A DNA stretch of 9,796 bases from Coriobacteriia bacterium (GCA_030653635.1 JAURYZ010000131.1:1-9796), one strand, 5' to 3'. Shown: positions 1 through 7,380, counted from the stretch's first letter. The notes: generated by a model not told the origin, from the sequence alone. Program-made: numbers and translations.

Positions 1-947
1 TGATGGATCATGCCGAAGCACGAGGTGTGGAGGTGGCATTCGAGGCGAGCGTTGGTGGAGGCATCCCGATCATCGGCCCCCTGAAGCACTCTTTGACCTC
101 CAACGAGATCACGAGCGTGATGGGTATCGTCAACGGCACCACGAACTACATGCTCACCAAGATGGCGGCCGAGGGGCTGGCCTACGCTGATGCTTTGGCC
201 GAGGCGCAGGCGCATGGCTTCGCCGAGGCCGATCCCACAGCCGACGTTGATGGTCATGACGCCGCAGCCAAGATCGCCATCCTCGCATCGATCGCATTCA
301 ACAGCCGCGTGACTCTAGATCAGGTTCCCGCCGAGGGTATTCGTTCTTTGGCTCCGACTGATCTGGCCTACGCTCGGGATATGGGCTACGTCATCAAATT
401 GCTTGCGCTTGCGAACCGAACCGAGACCGGCATCGATATCCGGGTGCACCCCACGATGATTCCTGCGGCGCATCCGCTGGCCAGCGTGAATGGCGTGTAC
501 AACGCCATCTATGTCGTCGGTGATTCTGTCGGCGAGACCATGTTCTTCGGTGAGGGCGCAGGATCGCTGCCTGCGGCCAGTGCGGTTGTCGGAGACGTGA
601 TCGAGGTAGCACGCCATCTGACCGGTGACTGCCTCGGACTCGTCGGCTGTACCTGCACCGAGAAGCTCGACGTGCGCGATATGGCCGACCTGACCACACG
701 CTACTTTATTCGCCTCCAGGTCGCCGATGAGCCCGGCGTGCTTGCGACGACGTCACGGGTATTCGCCGACCACGGAGTTTCTTTGGCTTCGGTAATGCAG
801 CCCGAAGTAGCAGAGGGTCACACGGCGGAGCTCGTGTACGTGACGCATACCGCCTCGGAGGCAGCTGTTCGCGCGGCCCTCGGCGAGATCCGGGCGCTGG
901 GCGTCGTCACCGCCATTGGCGCGGTCATTCGCGTTGAGGATTTGTAG
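1..947 (+). CDS. hom: Homoserine dehydrogenase, 3' part (5' end outside window)
   Basis: NAD(P)-dependent reduction of aspartate semialdehyde to homoserine, the branch step toward threonine and methionine. The reading frame is open to the left edge, so the ATG at 3 is almost certainly internal. The N-terminal Rossmann domain (about 110-120 residues) is missing because the window cuts the gene, not because it is broken. Counting from that ATG, the catalytic region shows GGGIPIIGPL (18-27), GIVNGTTNYML (41-51), ADPTADVDGHDAAAK (76-90) with the acidic and lysine residues typical of the family, and GEGAGSLPAASAVVGD. Residues about 234-314 form a C-terminal ACT domain (ADEPGVLATTSRVFADHGV), which in this family usually mediates threonine feedback inhibition. 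The stop lies 4 bp before thrB, so the two are probably co-transcribed. Family assignment is firm; feedback control is inferred from the ACT domain. Confidence 0.95.
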   Translation, partial: MDHAEARGVEVAFEASVGGGIPIIGPLKHSLTSNEITSVMGIVNGTTNYMLTKMAAEGLAYADALAEAQAHGFAEADPTADVDGHDAAAKIAILASIAFNSRVTLDQVPAEGIRSLAPTDLAYARDMGYVIKLLALANRTETGIDIRVHPTMIPAAHPLASVNGVYNAIYVVGDSVGETMFFGEGAGSLPAASAVVGDVIEVARHLTGDCLGLVGCTCTEKLDVRDMADLTTRYFIRLQVADEPGVLATTSRVFADHGVSLASVMQPEVAEGHTAELVYVTHTASEAAVRAALGEIRALGVVTAIGAVIRVEDL

Positions 948-951
948 GCCA

Positions 952-1869
952 ATGGAGCGAGTCGTCGTCAGGGTTCCGGCTACAACGGCCAATCTCGGTC
1001 CCGGGTACGACGCGTTCGGGCTGGCGCTCGGTCTTTATAGCACCTTTAGCGCCACTCCCGCGGCCGAGTGGGCAGTCGAGACATCCGGTGAGGGCGCCGA
1101 TACGCTTGCAAGGGATTCCGGCAACTACGTGGCTCGTGCAATGGCGCTCGGCCTCAAGAAGACCGGTTCCGACATCAAAGCCGCGCGCATCGAGTGCAGC
1201 AACGAAGTGCCCCCGGGCAGAGGACTGGGCTCCTCGGCAGTCGCCATTGTTGGTGGCCTCATGCTCGCTGACGCGCTGACAGACGGCGCGCTGGGCCGAG
1301 ACGGGGTCTTCGCGCTCGCGGTCGAAATGGAGGGCCATGTCGACAATGTGGCCGCGGCGGTCTACGGCGGCTTCACAATCGGTTGGAACGACGGTGCCCC
1401 GCAAGCGCGTAGCGTGGCCATGCCAGGCGGGCTGGCCACGGTCGTGGTGATCGCTGAGCGCGAGCTTTCAACCGCTCACGCGCGAAATATGCTGCCCGCC
1501 ATGGTCCCGCATGCGGATGCGGCGTTCAACGCGGCCCACGCGGGCCTCGTGATCGCTGGAGTTGTGTCGGGAGACCGTGAGCTGCTTGCGGCGGGACTAT
1601 GCGACCGGCTTCACGAGCCCTATCGCAGTGCCGAGGTGCCCGATTTCGCACGCGTGACCGCTGCACTTCGTGCGGCTGGTTGCGAGGGCGCCGTGCTTTC
1701 GGGTGCGGGTCCCACGATCGTGGGACTAGTAGTTGCCGAGGACGACAAACGCGCCTTCGACCGCGCTTGTGGAGTCTGTGAGCTCGCACTGGCGCCCCTG
1801 TCGATGATCCCCGGGCGCAGGCCTCCATTGGCCCTTGCAATCGACCGGCACGGAGCCATTCGGCTATAG
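952..1869 (+). CDS. thrB: Homoserine kinase (GHMP family)
   Basis: ATP-dependent phosphorylation of homoserine to O-phosphohomoserine, the substrate of threonine synthase. The product is 305 aa, the usual bacterial length. All three GHMP-kinase signatures are present: VPATTANLGPGYDAFG (8-23), the ATP-binding glycine/serine loop VPPGRGLGSSA (86-96), and the C-terminal LSGAGPTIVG (249-258). I chose the ATG at 952 because MERVVVRVPATTANLG matches the normal family N-terminus and GAGGA-like bases (GAGGA, 936-940) precede it. An in-frame start at 916 would add 12 residues that overlap the end of hom and have no family counterpart. It follows hom by 4 bp. In many actinobacteria thrC lies between hom and thrB; here it does not. 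The stop codon TAG lies inside a 12-bp tandem repeat. Confidence 0.95.
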   Translation: MERVVVRVPATTANLGPGYDAFGLALGLYSTFSATPAAEWAVETSGEGADTLARDSGNYVARAMALGLKKTGSDIKAARIECSNEVPPGRGLGSSAVAIVGGLMLADALTDGALGRDGVFALAVEMEGHVDNVAAAVYGGFTIGWNDGAPQARSVAMPGGLATVVVIAERELSTAHARNMLPAMVPHADAAFNAAHAGLVIAGVVSGDRELLAAGLCDRLHEPYRSAEVPDFARVTAALRAAGCEGAVLSGAGPTIVGLVVAEDDKRAFDRACGVCELALAPLSMIPGRRPPLALAIDRHGAIRL

Positions 1870-1894
1870 CGCTGAACCTAGCGCTGAACCTAGC
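1867..1894. repeat. 12-bp tandem direct repeat at thrB stop
   Basis: TAGCGCTGAACC occurs twice head to tail (1867-1878 and 1879-1890), followed by the first four bases of a third copy (TAGC, 1891-1894). The first copy includes the thrB stop codon. Each copy contains the palindrome AGCGCT. There is no T tract, so it does not look like an intrinsic terminator. It could be an operator for the downstream gene or simple slippage; the sequence alone does not decide. Confidence 0.8.
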
Positions 1895-1897
1895 CTG

Positions 1898-1932
1898 TTG
1901 ACCGTTACCGCTGCTGTCGGGGAATATATGAT
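1898..1932 (+). promoter_or_regulatory. Possible weak promoter ahead of sppA
   Basis: In the 115-bp gap between thrB and sppA, TTGACC (1898-1903) resembles a -35 box and TATGAT (1927-1932) resembles a -10 box. The 23-bp spacing between them is too long for a standard sigma-70 promoter. Alternatives with better spacing have poorer boxes: GAATAT at 1922-1927 as -10 with an 18-bp spacer, or TTACCG at 1905-1910 as -35 with a 16-bp spacer. A promoter here would start the sppA-rho transcript. Evidence is weak. Confidence 0.25.
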
Positions 1933-1984
1933 GCACCGCACCTTCTTGTCGCCTTGCGCGACGCCCCTTTCTGCGGAGGAACCC

Positions 1985-3055
1985 ATGGATGATCAGGGCC
2001 GTATCGACCCGTTGACCCAAGCCGCTCTCGCTGCGCCGCCTGCGCCCGAGCCGGCCGCGCCGCCGCCTGCGCCTCAGCCGATGTACGCTGCTGTCGCGCC
2101 TGCCCCGGTATCGTCGCCTAGGCGAAGCTCCACAGGCTGGAAGTGGTTCGTAGGCGTGATGCTCGTACTCATACTGGCGACGTTAGCGTGTTGCGGAGTG
2201 TCCTTCGCAGCGATTGGTGTGAGTTCGGGAATGGGCGGGTCGGTGGCGACTGGCGACTCGATCGCCGTCATCCATATCGACGGCGTCATCGCGGGGACCG
2301 GCAGTGCTCTTGACGGTGTCATCACTCCGGAGAACATCCTAAGCCAACTCGATCAGGCGCTAGCCGACGACGGCGTCAAGGCCATCTTGCTGCGCATAGA
2401 CTCACCCGGTGGCACAGTGGCCGCCTCCCAGGAGATCGCGATGGAGGTCGCTGCTGCCGCCGAGGAAAAGCCTGTGATCGCGAGCGTAGGCGACGTCGGC
2501 GCCAGCGGTGCATACATGGTCGCATCGCAGTGCGATGAGATAGTCGCATTGCCGACCTCGGCGATTGGCAGCATCGGCGTCATCATCGAGATCCCGAACG
2601 TCGCCGGTCTGCTCGACAAGCTCGGGGTCGAGTTCACCGTGCTCACCGCCGGCGAGTACAAGGATGCCGGCAGCCCGTTCCGTTCCATGACGCCGACAGA
2701 GACTGCACTGGTCCAAAAGGGCGTTGACAGCGCGTACGACGAGTTCATCAATATTGTCGCTGAAGGCCGGGGGCTGTCCAAGGACAAGGTCCGTACGATG
2801 GCGACGGGCTGGGCTTGGTCGGCACGCGAGGCCGAGAAGATGGGGCTCGTGGACACTCTGGGCACCTACAACGATGCCGTGGATAGCGCCGCGAAGGCGG
2901 GCGGCATAGACGGAGAGCCGGGCATCGTGAGTTACGAGGGCTCCGGTTACGGTGATTTGCTGTACTCGCTTCTTGGAATTCGCGACAGCTTGGACCGGTT
3001 AGGAGCCCTGGCTCCCGATCTCGGTTCCTCGGGCAGTGTCGCGTTGCCTAGGTAG
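1985..3055 (+). CDS. sppA: S49-family signal peptide peptidase (short SppA type)
   Basis: Membrane-anchored serine protease that degrades signal peptides left in the membrane after secretion. The product is 356 aa. Residues 1-50 are Pro/Ala-rich and probably cytoplasmic. One transmembrane segment spans about 53-78, and the peptidase domain follows outside. The core shows LRIDSPGGTV (136-145) and the nucleophile motif VGASGAYMVAS with Ser174. The general-base lysine is Lys226 in GEYKDAGSPFR. The 52-residue Ser-to-Lys distance equals that in Bacillus subtilis SppA (Ser147/Lys199, recalled), marking the single-domain Ser/Lys type. The ATG at 1985 was chosen because GCGGAGGA (1973-1980) sits just upstream; an open frame from 1835 would overlap thrB and translate the tandem repeat. 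It ends 24 bp before the next gene and is probably transcribed with it. Natural substrates here are unknown. Confidence 0.9.
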   Translation: MDDQGRIDPLTQAALAAPPAPEPAAPPPAPQPMYAAVAPAPVSSPRRSSTGWKWFVGVMLVLILATLACCGVSFAAIGVSSGMGGSVATGDSIAVIHIDGVIAGTGSALDGVITPENILSQLDQALADDGVKAILLRIDSPGGTVAASQEIAMEVAAAAEEKPVIASVGDVGASGAYMVASQCDEIVALPTSAIGSIGVIIEIPNVAGLLDKLGVEFTVLTAGEYKDAGSPFRSMTPTETALVQKGVDSAYDEFINIVAEGRGLSKDKVRTMATGWAWSAREAEKMGLVDTLGTYNDAVDSAAKAGGIDGEPGIVSYEGSGYGDLLYSLLGIRDSLDRLGALAPDLGSSGSVALPR

Positions 3056-3065
3056 TACCACGTGC

Positions 3066-3074
3066 GAAAGGTGG
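3066..3074 (+). promoter_or_regulatory. Strong ribosome binding site deciding the cDPG synthetase start
   Basis: GAAAGGTGG differs by one base from the consensus GAAAGGAGG and ends 5 nt before the ATG at 3080. It supports that ATG over the in-frame GTGs at 3062 and 3071, the latter lying inside the site. Part of it (GTGGT, 3071-3075) can pair with ACCAC (3057-3061), forming a 5-bp stem that could partly mask the site. Confidence 0.65.
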
Positions 3075-3079
3075 TCGGC

Positions 3080-4426
3080 ATGACGCGAGTCGTCGCGCTC
3101 ATTGATGGAGAGCACTACCCGCCCGTGGTGCGTTTCGCTCTTGAGGGCCTGTCTCGCGAGTACGAAGTCGTAGCGGCCGCGTTCATCGGCGGGACCGAGA
3201 AAGTCGACCTGGAGCGCGGAGCGGACACCTATGGCGTGCCGGTTGTGTTCGCGCCGACGCCAGCTCAAGCGGTGCTCCAGGCCATCGAGGCCTACAGTCC
3301 GCACGCGCTTGTCGACCTGTCAGACGAGCCGGTCGTCTCCTCGGCGGATCGTTTTCGACTCGCGGGGATAGCGCTGGCGCATGGGGTCGAGTATCGCGGG
3401 GCTGATTTCGCATTTACCCCTCCGGCCCCGCGGCTCGTCACGAGCACGCCGACCCTCGGCCTAATTGGTACGGGCAAGCGTGTGGGAAAGACCGCAATCT
3501 CCGGATACGTCGCGCGCACGCTGACCGCTGCCGGGCACGACATCTGTGTGCTGGCGATGGGCCGCGGGGGGCCGGACGCGCCTGAGCTCATCCATGGCGA
3601 GAAGGTGCGTCTCACAACCCCGGACTTGCTTGCGCTTGCGGCGCAGGGCAAGCACGCAAGCAGCGACAACTACGAGGACGCGGTGATGAGCCGCGTGACC
3701 ACCGTTGGGTGCCGCCGATGCGGCGGAGGCATGGCGGGGGAGACGTTCTTTTCCAACGTGCCCCAAGGCGCCTTGCTCGCCGACACGCTGGGCAAGCAGC
3801 TCATCGTGCTCGAGGGCTCCGGCGCAGCAATCCCGCCCGTGCACGCGGATGCGAACATTCTTGTCATCGGCGCCGGACAGGGCGTCTCGTACGTGGATGA
3901 GTACTTCGGGCCGTATCGACTTGGACTGGCCGACCTCGTTGTGATCGCATCCGCCGAAGAGCCGATCGCCACCGCCGCGGACGTGGCTTTGATCCGCGAG
4001 GCGGTCGCGCGACAGCGCCCGGATCTGCCGTGTATCACGACGACTTTCCGCCCGCAGCCGGTCGAGTCGGTCGATGGCAGACGTGTGTTCTTCGCGACCA
4101 CCGCTCCTGCGGCGGTGTTGCCGAAACTCACCGCGCACCTTGAGGCGGAGTTCGGATGTCAGGTCGTGGCGTCCAGTGCGAATCTGAGCAATAGGGCGCT
4201 GCTGCGACAGGATATGAAAAGCGCAGCCGGGCAATATGATCTGTTGCTCACTGAGCTCAAGGCCGCAGCAATCGATGTGGTTGCCGCTGCGGGTCAGGAG
4301 GCCGGGGTGCCCACTGTGCTCTGTGACAACGTCCCGATTTCCACGGATGGCACCGATCTAGGTGAGCTTGTTACGCGCGCGGCGGAGTTCGCGCTTTCGC
4401 GTGGCCATGCCAGAGGGAGTCAGTGA
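3080..4426 (+). CDS. cpgS: Cyclic 2,3-diphosphoglycerate synthetase
   Basis: Predicted to make cyclic 2,3-diphosphoglycerate (cDPG) from 2,3-diphosphoglycerate with ATP hydrolysis, forming an intramolecular phosphoanhydride; cytoplasmic. The product is 448 aa, close to the roughly 460 aa I recall for the characterised Methanothermus fervidus enzyme. An N-terminal domain (about 1-120) carries LVDLSDEPVVSSADRF (78-92). A P-loop domain follows, with GTGKRVGKT (130-138), a nine-residue Walker A form like that of dethiobiotin synthetase (GTDTxVGKT). It also has AMGRGGP (159-165), a CxxC in GCRRCGGGMAG (Cys211, Cys214), and a Walker-B-like LIVLEGSGAAIPPV (241-254). Its stop overlaps the start of the 2-phosphoglycerate kinase gene, whose product supplies its substrate, which strongly supports the call. 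The family is rare in bacteria as far as I know. Activity is inferred from recognised sequence features and context; a related P-loop ligase function cannot be excluded. Confidence 0.85.
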   Translation: MTRVVALIDGEHYPPVVRFALEGLSREYEVVAAAFIGGTEKVDLERGADTYGVPVVFAPTPAQAVLQAIEAYSPHALVDLSDEPVVSSADRFRLAGIALAHGVEYRGADFAFTPPAPRLVTSTPTLGLIGTGKRVGKTAISGYVARTLTAAGHDICVLAMGRGGPDAPELIHGEKVRLTTPDLLALAAQGKHASSDNYEDAVMSRVTTVGCRRCGGGMAGETFFSNVPQGALLADTLGKQLIVLEGSGAAIPPVHADANILVIGAGQGVSYVDEYFGPYRLGLADLVVIASAEEPIATAADVALIREAVARQRPDLPCITTTFRPQPVESVDGRRVFFATTAPAAVLPKLTAHLEAEFGCQVVASSANLSNRALLRQDMKSAAGQYDLLLTELKAAAIDVVAAAGQEAGVPTVLCDNVPISTDGTDLGELVTRAAEFALSRGHARGSQ

Positions 4427-5343
4427 TGCCCGAGAACAAGATCATCACGCTGTCCGACAAGGCGCACGGATTGCCGTTCTCAAAAGGGCTGCTTGCCCAG
4501 TCCTTTACCGCGACCGGTCTGCCGCCCAGCAGTGCGTACACCATCGCCACCGCGATCCAGACCGATTTGCGGGAGCGTGACGAACTGTCCATCAGCATGA
4601 AGCGCTTGCGCGCTTTGGCTGGGGAGTATCTCGAGCGCATGGCGGGCGCTGAGTTTGCGGCCCGCTATCGCAAGCTCTACGAGCTCTCGAAGCTTGACAA
4701 GCCTCTGGTCGTTCTCATCGGCGGAACCACGGGCGTGGGCAAGTCGACCATCGCCACTGAGGTGGCTCATAGACTCGGCATCACCCGCATAATGTCGACG
4801 GATTCCATTCGAGAGGTCATGCGTGGTATCTTTACCAAGGAGCTCATGCCGGCGATATACGAAAGTGCTTTCAACGCTTGGCGAGGTCTCCGAGTCCCGG
4901 TGCCACACGGCGCCAATCCCGTGATTGTCGGATTCCGCGAGCAGACCGCCGTGGTGACGACAGCGGTCAAGGCGCTAATCGACCGGTCGGTACTCGAGGG
5001 AGACAGCCTCATCATCGAGGGTGTCCATCTCGTGCCAGGGTATATCGAGGCGGGGCAGTTCAAGAACGCCCGCGTTGTGCAGCTTGTCATCACCGTCGAT
5101 GACGAAGACGCACACCGCAGCCACTTCTACATCCGTGAGATACAGACTGACGGTACGCGGCCCTTTGAGAGATATCGGGCGAACTTTGGGAGCATCCGGC
5201 TCTTGGGCCGGTATTTCGTGGACATGGCGCATGAGCATGGGATTCCCGTGATCGTGAGCCACCAGTTGGATATAACGATAGCTGACGTGATCGAACACAT
5301 TCTCAACGCGGCTATCGACGAACAGTACGACGCGCAATCATAG
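4426..5343 (+). CDS. pgk2: 2-phosphoglycerate kinase (ATP-cone plus P-loop kinase)
   Basis: Predicted to phosphorylate 2-phosphoglycerate with ATP to 2,3-diphosphoglycerate, the first step of cDPG synthesis, drawing on a glycolytic intermediate. The product is 305 aa, about the length of archaeal 2-phosphoglycerate kinases. Residues about 5-88 resemble an ATP-cone nucleotide-binding module (LPFSKGLLAQSFTATGL, TAIQTDLRERDE). The kinase domain begins at about 92 with Walker A GGTTGVGKST (99-108, Lys106), then MSTDSIREVMR (123-133), LIIEGVHLVPG (195-205) and an Arg/His-rich lid region (DAHRSHFYIRE). The ATG at 4426 shares its A with the preceding TGA stop (TGATG), and GAGGGAG (4413-4419) lies 6 nt upstream. 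Translation is therefore probably coupled to the cDPG synthetase. The GTG at 4423 would add a single residue. The ATP-cone may sense nucleotide levels; that is inference. Confidence 0.88.
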   Translation: MPENKIITLSDKAHGLPFSKGLLAQSFTATGLPPSSAYTIATAIQTDLRERDELSISMKRLRALAGEYLERMAGAEFAARYRKLYELSKLDKPLVVLIGGTTGVGKSTIATEVAHRLGITRIMSTDSIREVMRGIFTKELMPAIYESAFNAWRGLRVPVPHGANPVIVGFREQTAVVTTAVKALIDRSVLEGDSLIIEGVHLVPGYIEAGQFKNARVVQLVITVDDEDAHRSHFYIREIQTDGTRPFERYRANFGSIRLLGRYFVDMAHEHGIPVIVSHQLDITIADVIEHILNAAIDEQYDAQS

Positions 5344-5368
5344 GCGCGGCGAGAGAGAGGTAGTTTTT

Positions 5369-6031
5369 GTGAAGTTCTTCTTGGACACGGCGAACATCGC
5401 CGAAATCGAAGAGGCGGCTAGTTGGGGTGTGCTCTCCGGCGTCACCACCAACCCGACGCTTTACGCACGTGAGGGCGGCAAGCTCGCGGATTTCCACAAC
5501 CACCTGAAGCGCATCTGCGACATCGTCGATGGCCCTGTCAGTGGTGAGACCGTCGGTCTGACTCGCGACGAGATCATCCGTGAAGGCGAGGAGCTCGCCG
5601 CTTTGGCACCGAACCTGATAGTCAAGGTGCCGACCATGCCCGAGGGCCTGGCCGCAACCAAGGCGCTATTCGACAAGGGGATCAAGGTCAACATGACGCT
5701 GTGCTTCACCGTCCCGCAGGCCATCTTGGCCGCGCGCTCCGGGGCTGCCTACGTATCTCCGTTCGTCGGCCGTTTCGATGACATCTCCGAGGACGGAATC
5801 GACCAGCTCTCTCAGGTCGTCATGGCGTTAGACAACTATGACTTCGGCCACGATGTCGAGGTGATCGCTGCATCCATTCGTAGCGCGAACCATGTCACGC
5901 AGGCTGCTTTGATGGGTGCCGACATCGCGACCGTCCCGTTCGCGGTACTCAAGAACCTCGTGAAGCACCCACTCACGGACCGGGGACTCGAAGCGTTCCT
6001 GGCTGATTGGGAGAAGGTCAAGAACTCATGA
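5369..6031 (+). CDS. tal: Transaldolase, TalC/MipB (FSA-like) subfamily
   Basis: Class I aldolase of the non-oxidative pentose phosphate pathway, moving dihydroxyacetone units between sugar phosphates; cytoplasmic, usually a decamer. The product is 220 aa, the typical short-subfamily length. It shows FLDTAN with Asp6, GVTTNPTL (24-31), the Schiff-base lysine Lys86 in IVKVPTMPEG, and YVSPFVGRFDD (128-138). Aligned to E. coli FsaA (Lys85, Gln59, Tyr131, recalled), the two discriminating positions here are Glu60 (VSGE) and Phe132 (SPF). These are the transaldolase residues rather than those of fructose-6-phosphate aldolase, so transaldolase is the better call. The start is GTG at 5369, preceded by GAGAGAGAGG (5351-5360). 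It lies 25 bp after the 2-phosphoglycerate kinase gene and overlaps rho by 4 bp (ATGA), so co-transcription is likely. Confidence 0.92.
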   Translation: MKFFLDTANIAEIEEAASWGVLSGVTTNPTLYAREGGKLADFHNHLKRICDIVDGPVSGETVGLTRDEIIREGEELAALAPNLIVKVPTMPEGLAATKALFDKGIKVNMTLCFTVPQAILAARSGAAYVSPFVGRFDDISEDGIDQLSQVVMALDNYDFGHDVEVIAASIRSANHVTQAALMGADIATVPFAVLKNLVKHPLTDRGLEAFLADWEKVKNS

Positions 6032-7371
6032 GTGCCAGACCCCGCAAGCGTGGCCGCCGCGGTGGTAGCCAGCAGGATAACCCGCAGCCGTCCATCACCA
6101 AGGTCGAACTCGAAGCCAAGACCGTAGCCGAGCTGCGCGCGATGGCCGCGGAGATCGAACTCGATGTCAAAGCCTTGAAGAAGAAGGACGACATCATCGC
6201 CGCGATCTTCGAGGCCAAGGTCAAGTCTGAAGGCTTTGTGGACATCATGGGCGTGCTCGATGTGCTGCCCGAGGGCTACGGCTTCATTCGGACGAGCGGG
6301 TATCTGCCTGGGGACCGCGATGTGTACTGCTCGATGTCGCAGATCCGCAAGTTCGATCTGCGCCGAGGAGATCTCATCAAAGGCCAGGTCCGCCCGCCCA
6401 AGGAGAGCGAGAAGTACTCCGCCCTTCAGCGAGTCGATAGTGTCAACGGTCTGACCGTGGAAGCTGCGCGTGGTCGCAAGCGTTTCGCCGATCTGACCCC
6501 GATCTATCCCGATGAGCGCCTACGCATGGAGCATGGCCCGGAGACCATGACAGCTCGCGTGATCGATTTGGTAGCACCTATTGGCAAGGGGCAGCGCGGT
6601 CTTATCGTCTCCCCACCAAAGGCTGGCAAGACCACGGTCCTGAAGGACGTTGCAGCCGCGATCTCCGCCAACAACCCCGAGGTCTACCTGATGTGCCTGC
6701 TCGTGGACGAGCGTCCCGAGGAAGTTACAGACATGGAGCGCTCGATCCACGGCGAGGTCGTTTCGTCGACATTCGATATGCCTTCCGAGAACCACATCGC
6801 TGTGGCGGAGCTTTTGATGGAGCGCGCTAAGCGCCTCGTTGAGGCCGGCCAAGACGTAGTCATTTTGCTAGACTCGATAACGCGTCTGGCTCGTGCGTAC
6901 AACCTAGCGCAGCCGGCTTCCGGCCGTATCCTGTCCGGTGGTGTCGACTCCACGGCTCTGTACCCGCCCAAGAAATTCTTCGGCGCGGCTCGAAACATCG
7001 AGTACGGCGGATCGCTCACCATTTTGGCGACGGCGCTCGTCGAGACTGGTTCCAAGATGGATGAGGTAATCTTCGAGGAGTTCAAGGGCACGGGCAACAT
7101 GGAGCTCAGGCTCGATCGCTCGATGGCCGACCGTCGAATATTCCCCGCGATCGACGTGGTGTCGAGCGGCACCCGCAAAGAAGAGCTGTTGCTCGATCCT
7201 GCCGAGGCGCCGTTCGTGTGGGGCCTGCGAAGGATTCTGCACGGTGTCGACAGCACCGAGCGCGCCATTGATATGCTCATCAAGGGCCTCAAGCAGACCG
7301 AGAGCAACCAGCTGTTCTTGACCAAGATGGCGCGTAGCGCCAAGGACAAGAGCAACGGTATCGACCTGTAG
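6028..7371 (+). CDS. rho: Transcription termination factor Rho
   Basis: Hexameric RNA-dependent ATPase/helicase that releases RNA polymerase at C-rich, poorly structured RNA. The product is 447 aa against about 419 in E. coli. It has a short basic start ([10 protein letters not shown], 4-13), an N-terminal helical region (about 25-65, [11 protein letters not shown]), and a cold-shock-like RNA-binding domain (about 70-140, [21 protein letters not shown]). The ATPase core has Walker A PPKAGKTT (196-203, Lys201), [13 protein letters not shown] (224-236), Walker [11 protein letters not shown] (277-286), the Q-loop SGGVDSTAL (303-311) and the R-loop [10 protein letters not shown] (351-360). The large Arg/Asp-rich N-terminal insertion known from Streptomyces and Mycobacterium Rho is absent. 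The start ATG 6028 overlaps the tal stop (ATGA), with GAGAAGG at 6011-6017; an in-frame TTG at 6007 would run deeper into tal. The next gene, rpmE, matches the actinobacterial rho-rpmE order. Confidence 0.97.
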   Translation: MSARPRKRGRRGGSQQDNPQPSITKVELEAKTVAELRAMAAEIELDVKALKKKDDIIAAIFEAKVKSEGFVDIMGVLDVLPEGYGFIRTSGYLPGDRDVYCSMSQIRKFDLRRGDLIKGQVRPPKESEKYSALQRVDSVNGLTVEAARGRKRFADLTPIYPDERLRMEHGPETMTARVIDLVAPIGKGQRGLIVSPPKAGKTTVLKDVAAAISANNPEVYLMCLLVDERPEEVTDMERSIHGEVVSSTFDMPSENHIAVAELLMERAKRLVEAGQDVVILLDSITRLARAYNLAQPASGRILSGGVDSTALYPPKKFFGAARNIEYGGSLTILATALVETGSKMDEVIFEEFKGTGNMELRLDRSMADRRIFPAIDVVSSGTRKEELLLDPAEAPFVWGLRRILHGVDSTERAIDMLIKGLKQTESNQLFLTKMARSAKDKSNGIDL

Positions 7372-7380
7372 GGGGTTGTG

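Noticed and set aside
1835..1984. 50-residue N-terminal extension of SppA
   Set aside because: It overlaps thrB, translates the tandem repeat, and has no family match, while a good ribosome binding site precedes the ATG at 1985.
1526..2020. 164-aa open frame on the - strand across the thrB-sppA junction
   Set aside because: Arg-rich composition, no motifs, and antisense to thrB and to the sppA start.
3461..4234. 257-aa open frame on the - strand
   Set aside because: It lies wholly inside the cDPG synthetase gene, has Arg/His-rich low-meaning composition and no family motifs. It is the mirror of a GC-rich gene.
6684..7355. 223-aa open frame on the - strand inside rho
   Set aside because: Antisense to the highly conserved Rho ATPase core, Ser/Arg-rich with no recognisable domain; a codon-bias shadow.
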